From Diphasiastrum complanatum (Eukaryota; Streptophyta; Lycopodiopsida; Lycopodiales; Lycopodiaceae): a stretch of 64,000 nucleotides of DNA. The notes beneath the pieces are model-generated. The model saw only the letters and a program-made list of their open reading frames with translations, was not told where the DNA came from and did not search any database. The first letter of the stretch is position 1. Every line of letters starts with the position of its first letter. The position numbers were made by a program, and so were the translations under genes. The stretch covers positions 26,612,541 to 26,676,540 of the forward strand of contig CM055094.1 in assembly GCA_029204225.1 (NCBI GenBank). The letters run 5' to 3'. Shown piece after piece: positions 43,201 to 54,500 of this stretch.

Positions 43201-46200
43201 AACCTAGTACCAGGTACAGCACCTGTTTCTAAACCTTCGTATCGGGTCAGCCGAACAGAGGATGAAGAAATAACTAGGCAGTTAACAGATTATCTTGGGA
43301 AAGGCCAAATTCAGACCAGTAGTTCACCATGGGCCTCACCAGTCCTATTGGTGAAAAAGAAAGAGGGGTCTATGCGTCTTTGCGTAGATTACAGAGCCCT
43401 CAATAAAGTCACAATTAAGAATAAATACCCTATGCCTCGGGCAGACGAGTTGTTTGACCAACTCGACGGGGCTAAGTTTTTCAGCAAAATAGACCTCAGA
43501 TCAGGATATCATCAAGTCCGTATAAAATCGGAAGATGTCTCGAAAACAGCTTTTAGGACTCGTCACGGTCATTATGAGTTTAAGGTGATGCCATTTGGGC
43601 TCACAAATGCTCCAGCTACCTTTATGACCTTGATGAACAGTGTCCTCAGACCATACTTGGGTAAGTTTGTAGTCGTATTTTTAGATGACATCCTCGTCTA
43701 CAGCAAAACGAGGAAGGAGCAACTAAAACACCTCAGAAAGGTGTTTCGACTGCTCAGAAAGCATAAGCTCTATGCTAAACAATCCAAGTGTGAATTCTTC
43801 GTTGAAGAAGTAGCATATTTGGGTCACATTATCTCTTCAGATGGGATTAAGATGGACCCAAATAAGGTTAAAGCCATACTTAGTTGGCTGAGACCTCAGA
43901 ATATTTTGGAACTTCAGATCTTTCTTGGTTTGGCGGGATATTACAGACGATTTGTCAAGGAATATGCTCAGATAGCAGTTCCTATGACAAATCTCCTTAA
44001 GGGGAAGGGAAAGGATTTTATTTGGGAGTCCGCACAGCAGGAGAGCTTTGATGCTCTCAAAACAGCCTTAGCTACAGCACCAGTTTTAAAAGTCGTCGAC
44101 CCCAAGCAGCCATTTGTGGTCGAAACAGATGCTAGCGACTTTGCAGTAGGTGCTGTGCTAACTCAGGGTGGACGACCAGTTGCGTTCGAGAGTAGAAAAC
44201 TCGAGCCAGCTCAGACTAGGTACAGTGCCTATGAAAAGGAACTCTTTTCTATAGTCCATGCCCTTAAGACTTGGAGGCATTATTTGTATGGTGCCAACTT
44301 TGAGGTCCTGATAGACCATGAGAGTCTCAGATACCTTTGCAATCAACCTGAGCTTAGAGGTTGGAAAGCTCGTTGGGCAGAGTTGATGCAAGAGTTTGAC
44401 ATGTCTATCAGATATAGACTTGGAAAATTCAATACAGTAGCAGATGCCCTTAGCAGAATGCCTATGATAAACGAGCTGAGTTTTACCCAGATTCGTAATG
44501 AGTTACTCGAATCCTTGAGTGGGAAATGCCAGCATGATGCATTCTTCTCTACTATTTGGAACTCAGTCCAGAACAGACAGTTACAGACTCCAGAACTAGT
44601 TCCCGGGGCTGGTGTTAGTTCATCCAAGAATACGGCAGCTTCCGTTGAGGATGATGATGAGTCCGAGTATACGTCGTCAGATGATGTTGAGGATTCTGAG
44701 CCTGTATTACCCAAGCAAACCCCAGTGGTTGAGGGTCAATTGACTCAAGGATTCAAATGGAAACAGTATTCCATTCAGGATGAGTACTTGCTCTATAGAG
44801 ATAGAGTATGTGTCCCCAATTCCGAGGATTATAGGTAGCAGGTCCTATATGAATGTCATGACAATCCTAGTGCAGGACACCCAGGCATGCAGAAGACCTA
44901 TGAACTTCTTCGTAGGCAATTTTTCTGGCCCAGTATGAAAAAGGACGTCCACCAGTATGTAACCAGTTGCCAGAAATGTCAAGTAAACAGAGCGTTTAAA
45001 GGTAGGAGGGTTGTTGCATCCCTTAGAAATACCAGCTGGTAAATGGGAGAGTATCTCCATGGTTTTTATAGTAGGCCTACCTAAAACCCAAAAGGGTAAT
45101 GACGCTATATGGGTCACAGTTGACCGTCTGACCAAAATGGCTCATTCCATTCTGACCAAAACAACCGTTAGAGCTCCAGAGTTAGCGAGGTTGTTTGTAG
45201 ACGGGCTATTTAAATTGTACGGTCTACCTTTCGGCATAGTCAGCGATCGGGACAGTAAGTTTACTGGAAATTTTTGGAGGGCAGTATTCCATCATCTCCA
45301 TACTAAACTTAATATGAGTACCACCGACCATCCACAGACGGACGGTCAAACAGAAAGGGTAAATCAAGTGCTGGAGGATATGCTTCGTGCATACGTCAGC
45401 AAGAAGCAGACTAATTGGGAGGAGTATCTCTCGATATTAGAGTTTGCTTACAACAGTACCAAACATTCAGCTACGGGATACAGCCCATTTATGCTGATGT
45501 ACGGTTTTCAGCCACGCTCACCTCACCCACAACTGTAGGGTTTAAACAAGAAAAAGTTGAAGCAGCCAGAAACTTTTTAGAGGACCTAAACCAGATGATA
45601 GAACATGCTAAGTGTAGCATTAGGCAGTCCCAGGATCGAGCCAGGCATTATGCAGATCCACACAGACGGGATGTGCAGTTCTCCACTGGTGAGAAAGTCT
45701 ACTTGAGAGTCCCAGTTGACTCTAAAACCCTCAAATCAGGAGTGTGTGCTAAGTTGTCTCCAAGGTATTGTGGTCCCTTTACCATCAGTAGGAGACTAGG
45801 CGAGGTCACGTATGAACTAGAACTTCCACACAGCAGTAAGGTTTTTCCAGTCTTTCATGTAAGTCAGTTACGAAAAGCCTTAACCAGAGCAGACAATCTA
45901 GTAGGGGACAGTGTTCTAGTTCTCCCATTGGATCCTCAGCAACCTCCACATGAACCAGAGGAGATTCTTGATAGTAGAGAGATGCAGACTCGTCATACTC
46001 TATACCGAGAATATCTGGTTAAGTGGAATGATCAGCCTGTTGAGAATGCCACTTGGGAAAGAGGCAGCGTCTTTCGCAAGATTTTTCCAGACTTTGTCTT
46101 AGAGGACCAAGACGGTTCTTAAGGGGGAGGGAGTGTTACGAGCTCGTGACCAGAGCCGAACCCTAGAGAACACAGATAGGTCAGATACCACAGTCAGGGT

Positions 46201-47518
46201 CGTGTCCAGCGTACATGACCAACAGGGCAAGACAGTGTGAGTAGTGTGCCCCAGCACGGTCCATAGCCATGGCGGGCCTAACACAGCCTAGGGACCCTGT
46301 CAGCAGGATAGGGTCCCCAGTTGGGTCCCGACGTGCAGTCGGCCACGTCAGTGCCACGTGGCCGACACTTGGCAGTAGCATGCTACCAGTCCTCACACTG
46401 GGCTAGGAGGGGCTTACTCTATATCAGGGAGTAGGCAAGGTTGGGTGGATCAGTTAGTGTTTGCCCTACTGTGGTGTTAGGATCTATTACACATGGGTTG
46501 TGTGATGAGATAGGTTTAGGGTTTAGGGAGGTACAACGTCACATGGGCAACAAATCGGGGCAGGTACAATGTCACATGGGCACTGTGGGGGAGGAGACCA
46601 CGGGCCCAATCGGAGTGCAACACGTGGGGGCAGGTACAGTAGCACATGGGCACTGTGGGGAAGCAGGCCTTGGAGGGATCATGAACAACTGCACATGGGG
46701 AAACAGGCTGTGGTGTTAAATAGGCACTCACAAGGCCATTGTGAGAGGCTGTGAGAGAGGCTGTGAGAGGCTGTGAGAGTCAGTTTGAGAAATAGGACGT
46801 CGTGAGATGATGGAGCGCAAACCACCGAAGCCCGATGGCGAAGTTAGGAGGAAGCTCGAGGAAGATGTCCGACGGCACAACGAAAGGCATCGAAAATTCG
46901 AGGCGGAATTTGCAGAGATGCAGTGACAGGCTCGACAGAGAAATCCGGAACCGGAGCCACCTGCCCCCGCTGTCGAGTTGGATTTGGATGAGCAGATTGG
47001 AATGAACTTCACACGACGACAACTCATCATGGTCAGGGAAAGGGCGGCCCGCCGTCGGGCTAACCAGGAGACAGCTCGGGCTAACCGGGAGGCTGAGCGA
47101 GAGTGACAGAACAATGCACCTGACGAGGGCGAGGAGTCAGTGGAGGATCCATAGGAATGTTTAGAATAGATGGGGTCTAGCCGTATGTGGCTGACTGTTG
47201 TTATGTAATTTTTGGCAGTAGATGAGGCAGCATTTAGTGTCTAACATAGTGTAAAGAACAACCCCAGTTGTATATGGCGGGAATACGTATTGGTATTTTG
47301 ATACATCTGATGAATTAATGTACGGTGTGTTTTTTGTGCAACACGTGCCTGGTGTATTGCAATGTAATGTATGTGTTCATGAAATGCTATCGGGGGTGGT
47401 GTGTTTCTGTGAAGTGCATCTGCTATCAATCTGAGAGACATGAAGATGCGCTTGTGTACCACAATAGCTCAAGCATTTACAGTTTCCATACCACGTCCAC
47501 TCTCGCTCTCTCACTTTG

Positions 47519-47580
<62 letters not shown>

Positions 47581-48810
47581 ATTTTGCACAGAGCAAGCCG
47601 CTTCTAACCAACCATAAAAATTGCGTAATTCAAACCATTTCTAACCAGCCATTCAGACCTAGCCATTTCTAACTAGCCACGATAAATTGGCCATGACACG
47701 AATAGACTGTAAAAACATATACACATCTGTTCTAATACCAGTGTACATGATGCTAAAATGTGTAGAAGCTCTCAGGACAGGGAACCACAAGACCTACACA
47801 CTACTATGTCTTATATGATGAGATCGGTTTCCCCTCGGGTGAACTTCAACAACTTACTAATTACTTATGCAAAACTGTGTCATTCACTACAAAGAACCAC
47901 GAGACCTACACACTACTATGTCTCATATGATGCGATCGGTCTCCCCCCCGAATGAAATTCAACAGCTTATTACTTATGCAAAACTGTGTCATTCACTACA
48001 GGGAACCACGAGACCTAGACACTACTATGTCTTATATGATGTGATCGGTTTCCCCTCGGATGAACTTCAACAGCTTACTAATTACTTATGCAAAACCGTG
48101 TCATTCATTACAGGGAACCACGAGACCTACACACTACTATGGCTCGATTGACGAGATCGGTTTCTCCCGGATGAACTTCAACGGCTTACTAATTACTTAT
48201 GGCACAGTACCGACAGGGGGGCTCCGAAACATCTCCCAGTTTTCAGGTCTCGACCGGACAAAGTGCCCCTGAAGCCCTGTTTAACGTCGAATTTCGGATG
48301 GACGATTTGGGCCGGCCGGCCGTCCGTTCCTCGTCCTATCTGTTCCCACAGGTTCCTATTGAGGTTGTCCACTGGCCGAAACAGACGGCACGTAAAACGG
48401 ATCCCGTTTGGAGAAACTGGGGCGTCGGACGGAAAGCTGCAAAACTAGTCCATTTCACGTGACCTAATTGCATTTCTCTCCCGTCGAAGGGCCGTTTTGA
48501 ACGAACGATACCCGAATCAAGCCAGGCTCGATCCGTTGGGTTCGTATTGGGATCACGAACCTGTGGACTGTATTCCTAGACCATTGCATTCTACACAAGT
48601 TTAAGTGAATGCTACACAAGTGCTGCACATACCTGTGGTGCAATGCCTACGACACAATGAGGACGTGGGGTTTATGATGTTTATGGCTGTGGTTATGATG
48701 ATTATGGTTGTGGCTTGTTTTGATGGTTATGGTTTAGCGTGTTATGTTGAATGGTTGAACATGATGCATATGTTATGAGAGAGATGCAGATGTGCTAGTC
48801 TCTGTTTGTT

Positions 48811-48844
<34 letters not shown>

Positions 48845-51410
48845 ATCTTGCACGGAGCAAATCATTTCTAACTAACCATTCAAATTTCACAAAGCTAACC
48901 ATTTGTAAGCAACCATGCTAAACTAGCCATGACATGAATAAACTGTAAAAAAATATATACATCTCATCTGATGCCAGTATACATGATAGTCTGTGTGTAT
49001 CAATATCTACAAGTCTGTGCTAAAAAAATCATCCCTCTGCGTGCCAGATGCATCCTCGGGGGTGTCAAATACAAAGTCTGGCTGGGAGTCTGGAGGCATC
49101 TGGGACTCCTCCGAGTTTGGGCAATGCCTGCCAAGAGATGACTAGAAAAATCATCGGTGCGTCCCCTCTTGGCTGGCCTGCCTCTGGGTCTACCGGAAGG
49201 AACCCTTTGTGGTACTCTCCTGCCTGGGGGTCTCCCTCTGCCACGAGGGGGTCTCTGAGAAGAACCGACGGCCTGTGATGCTCTCAATCGTCTCTGCCCA
49301 ATCTGTCTCTGGGCGGCAGCCTTTGTCTCCCTCGCAAACTCTGACCAACCATTGTCTGAAAGGGGGCGTGATGCGGGAGTACTGGGTGGGACACGTGGAC
49401 CATCCCCTGCAAGGTCGAGCGTCTTGTCTGAATCATATGTGAGCTCATCATCAGAGGAGGGCAATGGAACGTCATCAGGAAGTGGGGTGGTCTCATCGGT
49501 ATCAACATCATCCTCGGGATCACCCCGCAGAGCACGCCGAACAGCATCGTCTGGATCAACCTCTGGCTATGCCTCATGATCGGCCGCTGCAACCAGTCAC
49601 TCATCGGGATTGACCTGCAGAAGTCAATCATTCGTGAGAATAGCCAAAGCAATTGTGAGGGCATTAAATTGAATGTCTTAAACTAATACGAAAGCAAAAC
49701 GATAGAGCAACGAAATATACCTGTAGCAGTAGGGCGCGTGCGCCTCCTGCCCTCATGCTGTCCGTGATGCGTCGAACCACCCTGGTGTTGGTGTTGCAGT
49801 ACACCAAGTCATTGCATCGCTCAGTCGTCAGACGGTTCCGCTTGTTCGTGTGAACAAGGCAGTTACGGACTACAAGATACAGGCCTACTGGGCTACTCTG
49901 CATATATTCCGCAGGCCTCTTTACATTTACTGTTGGTTATGTATATTTCGGGTTACGCATTTTATATTAGTCATGTACAGGCCCCAGAGCCTTTTTATAT
50001 GCTTATGACCCGCACTGGGTCCTTTTTTATGACATTGACTGGCCTTGGGCCCTTATTATATGGTTATATGTGGAGTGGGGGCCCGTAGGAGGGCGCACTA
50101 TTTTCCCTCCACATTTTGCCTCCCTGTACTTTTGAATTCCTAATTTAGGGTTCATTGGTAGGGTATTTATAGGGGCATTTCTATACTCATTTTTCAGATT
50201 ATTGATTGGTATTGCTTGGGCTCTTCGTGGGAGAACCTATTGTTTTGTCTATTGCTTGTAGGGCTTTAGTCTATTGTTGTCTTTTATGCTTCATTGATTC
50301 AACACCTGAGATTTTGATCATAACTTGGTATCAGAGCACTTTCCTGATTGCTGGATTTCAGATCTGATTTTCTGATTGGGTGCCCATTTTCCTTGCTGAT
50401 TTTTCTCTCTTTGCTGAGGGCTTTCGTCTCTTTGCTTCAGCAACATTCAGCACAGTTTGGAGGAGGACCAACTCCCATCAGAGCATTTTCCTTGGCGGAG
50501 CTTTAGCAGATAGTTAGCGGAAGTACTTCTGCTAAATTTGGCGGCCGGGAAAAAAATAACAAATTTTTTTTCTTTTTTTTTTTTGGGCAGATTATTTCCG
50601 GCGCCCAAGTTCCAAATCCTTTTCCCTCTTTTTTTTTTTGAATCCTCCATTTGATTCAGGGAGAGGATTCCCAGCCATCTTTTCAGCATTGATTGGAGGC
50701 TGTCCAGCGCCCTACTTCATCACATTTTTCAGCCATTGTTCCAGCAGAGTTTCAGCCATATTTCAGTTTTGATTGGAGGCTGTCCATCGCCCTATTTCAT
50801 CACGTTTTCCACAGATTTCCAACCATATTTTCAGCATTGATTGGAGGCTGTCTAGCGCCCGCTTTCATTCTCCTTGTGGTCACATTTTCCAGCCAGCTCT
50901 TCGCACATGCTTGGAGCTCTATCGAGAGGTATCTTTGCTGGTTCTTCCTTGCTTTCCACACCTTTTCTTGACATTTGTCATTTTCTTTCTTGCTCTTAGT
51001 GTCGTTTGTGTACCTAAAGCGTATTTGGGGTGACGACAAAAGTTCGCTCCCTCCGATATTAAACTTTTCTTACACTCTCTTCACTTCTTGCATTCCTTGA
51101 CCATGGATACTTCCCCTACATCTTCTGAGCCTCGCATACCGTCTTCCACTTACCTTGACGAAGTACGACATGAATTCCGAGATCATCTTAGGGAAGCCAT
51201 GAGTGATGTACGCACTGATTTACGCCAGGAGTTACGAGAGATGTTCACTACTCTTTCTGCCCAGATGTTTCTTCTTTTTTTCCACTCACTCTTTCTCACG
51301 CCATCTCCCTTGCTACCGCACTGCAGCACAAGTACTCTCCCATCTGTGCATACACAAATCAACTAACCCACACACACACACACAATCATCACACACACAC
51401 ACACACCATA

Positions 51411-51453
<43 letters not shown>

Positions 51454-51464
51454 ATCCCTCTCCC

Positions 51465-51510
<46 letters not shown>

Positions 51511-54500
51511 TTTCTCTCCTCTCGGGCTTCTCGGGCTTCTGCGGAACAGTCCGCTGCCCGCGCGCCCTTTTTTGGCCCCGGACGCGTTCTGGGCCCCGGA
51601 CGTGTCTAGAAAAAAATTTCAAAATTTTTTTTGGACGCGTCCGGGTCCGGGCGTCGGACGCGGACGCGAAAAGGCCGCGTCCGGCCCGGACCCTCATGTC
51701 TGGGACTCCATGCTTATAGTATGGAAATGTTTTGAGGTATAAAGAACAGTGCTAATGCAAAGAGATGGTAGGTCAAGAAAAAGATTTCACCTTGTTGTGG
51801 GGTTAAAAAAACTTAAGCAAACATTCAAGCGAGTATAAATTATAGGTGGATTTTATATTGCATTGTTGTTATGTTTTAACTTACCAAGGACTTGAATCCT
51901 CTATAACAAATATAAACTTTTGAATTATCTAGCTCTAGAAGTTATTTTATCCAGCGGAGACTAAGATCATGGAAGAATTACATTAGTACTTCTAGCCATC
52001 CGTTTTCTCATGGAGAAGTTGGTACTAAGTATGCTAAAAAGAGCCTGTAGTTGTTATGAGTTAGGGTCTTCCATGAAACATAATTCAAAAGAGAATTTTT
52101 TTGCGTAAGTGTCAAAAGTTTCAAGCTAATTATCATCAGTTATTGATTTTTGTTTCAATGGTTAAGCCTCTTTCATTTGCAATGATAAAGCTGTTTTACA
52201 TGAAATGATTTCAGGTTCCAGCACGTGCTGCTGCTGCTGCTGCCGTTGCAAGATCCCTTGCTGCACTTCCTCCACATGAGCGGTTGACATTGCCTACAAC
52301 TTCAGGTGGATCTCCATCGGTATATGGCAACACATCACACAGGCAAGAAATTGAAGATTTGGACGAGGATTTCTTTGAGCAGGTATGCCCATAATGCCTC
52401 ATTTTCTTAATTTATCTCATTTGTGCTACATTGAGTACTTTCACATGGCTGGTTTGTCTCATTTTCCAATCTTTCTGTTTTTTACATAGCGAAAATCTAT
52501 TCAACTATCAACAGTCCTGGTTTAGTGTACCGTGTTTGTACTTGCTTTACTACGTCCAAGAAGGTGGTTCAAGCCATGGTCACCCTAGTTGAATATCATT
52601 GTGATCATGTCCACAGCACTCCCTTAGTAACATAATCAATGTGGCAATAAAACATGTATCGATGAAATTAAGATTGATGCTGTAACATGAAGGGACCCAT
52701 AAGTAGCCCCAAGTGTGAGGTGCTGAACTGAATAGTATTGTGATCATGTCCATAACACTCCTTTAATAACATAGAGCATTTCCAAATTCCCTCAATGTGG
52801 CAGTAAACCATGTACCAATGAAAATAGAATCGATGCTCCAGGGGCCCGTAAGTGGGACTAAGTGTCGGGTGCTATCAATTATCAATAGGAGCAGCAAGAG
52901 CTCATGTCTGATCCTATAACTGTTGAAGATCAGAACATGCCTCAATGCATTCACTTCCTTATGAGAGATGAGAGGAGAGAGAACACACAAAGCTTGTATT
53001 ACAATAAAATGGAATGATTCAAAATGATACACGAGAGAGAGGAAGTTACATAGAGGTTCTGTCTCTTCACATTTGGTCCATTGGTCCTAGGTCCTTTAGA
53101 CATATGAAGAACGAATTTTTTTTAATTATAGTTCATCAAGCTCATAGGCGTGTCTTAGTCGATGAATATATGAACCAGATCGAGAGTATGTGCTTATGAA
53201 CTACTATTACATTGCAATCAATAAAGATGTAATTTCTTACAAAATTGTAGTAACATATGAACTACCGAAGTGGTACTTAGTTGACAACAGATGTGAAGTC
53301 ATGGTTTCATGAGTATGAATCAATCATAGTTCTAGCACTCCCTTGATTGAACATCCACAATCATAAAAATTTTTAAAGCCAGCAAATCATCCAAGGTGCA
53401 TGCAATAGACAAGTTTTTTTGTCTTGCACTTGCATCTATGGTTCCTTCAAACCGCAGGGCCCATAACATGAGATAGAAGAAAGCTATCAGTTGCCTATGT
53501 CTGACACTAATGTACATAAAGGATATAGTACAGTGACACTTGGTATCTCATTTGCTGCCTATAGAGAAATTTTTTTGAACATTCTATTCTTTTTGATTTT
53601 GAAACAGTTTCCACTTAGCAAACAAATTTACATCACTCAAAGATGGTGTATTTAGACCATTCTTATTCCATGTTCATCTTCGGGTAAATTAGGAAGTTAC
53701 CAAGGGCAAAAATCAAATTATTGTATTAGCCAACATCCTATTGAGAAGTACTACCATTACATCATCTTTAGGCACTCGTACATTGATTCTCATAAGTTGA
53801 TTTATAATGGATTTTTATGATTAACATGACCAACCAAGCACTTGCCATTATCAAGCTTTGAAAAGAGAACTGCCATTTTAAAAAAATTTCACCAGCTCTA
53901 GCTCGGGCTCCTAATACCGATGCAAGTGACTTTCAAATTGGTATTGTTGAGGTCCAAATCATGTATTTATGAGTTGTCAAGCCTAGATCAATGGAAGCAA
54001 CAACTTTTTTTAACCTAAGGTTAGCCACGTGTGAAGAAATGATTAGGACGAGATATGCCTACCTCTGAAGAGTTTACATAGACACAAGCAGGCATCACAT
54101 GCCTGGAATACTAACTAATCGTATTGCTGATGAACTATCACTTGAAACCCAACCTTGTAGATCCCTATATTCACTATAGTGAAGAGAATGTGAATTTGAT
54201 AATTGCCATATTCATGGATGATGGAATCGCATGCGGTAACATGTTTAATGAGGGTGTATCATAGCTCAACACAATATTTGAGGTTGAGGTGGGAGAGATT
54301 AGACTTATGTTGGCTTGTGGATCACAAGGAATCGATGCAAGCAAACCATTGAAGTGGAGCAAGTGTTTTACTCTTACTTTTTAATGCACTAGAAAACATT
54401 TCATGACTAAATAGTCCTCGATGCCTCATATGATGTAGTTAATGTAGTTCGGTCCTTCCAAGATTGTAGTTTATGTATTTTGGAATCAAGGTCTAGAAAA

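Larger units (their letters stand above)
40196..46491 (+). mobile_element. Ty3/gypsy chromovirus element 2, full-length, young
   Basis: 6296 bp with two 358-bp LTRs that differ at only two positions (both C/T), a 5-bp target duplication CATGG, a tRNA-Met primer site and a purine tract. Internal order is gag, protease, RT, RNase H, integrase, chromodomain. Insertion is recent, yet the coding frame carries four stops, two frameshifts and a changed integrase catalytic residue, so it probably transposed with help from an intact relative. It lies sense with VPS50 in its intron 1, inside the hAT-like block. Confidence 0.97.
47573..48990. repeat. Diverged direct duplication (47573-47758 and 48845-48990)
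   Basis: Both copies run CATYTTGCACRGAGCAA...TTTCTAACYARCCA...GGCCATGACA...ACTGTAAAAA...CCAGTRTACATGAT. Between them lie a 112-bp tandem array and a GC-rich segment. Confidence 0.75.
39660..51700. mobile_element. Putative hAT-like composite block with GC-palindrome ends
   Basis: GC-rich palindromic arrays built on GGACGCG/CGCGTCC lie at 39665-39760 and, inverted, at 51545-51695. Both sit beside T/A runs (TTTCAAATTTTTT and the inverse). The outer flanks share TCCATGCCTA (about 39650) and TCCATGCTTA (about 51709), a possible target duplication with one mismatch. Inside lie an accessory ORF, tandem repeats, a hAT transposase tail, and nested LTR elements at 40196-46491 and about 49931-51360. 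The block boundaries are inference. Confidence 0.45.

Noticed and set aside
46508-46525. Interstitial telomere / chromosome-fusion site
   Set aside because: Only two TTTAGGG units; far too short.
47782-48206. CRISPR-like array
   Set aside because: Contiguous 112-bp units without spacers in a plant nuclear context; it is an ordinary tandem repeat.
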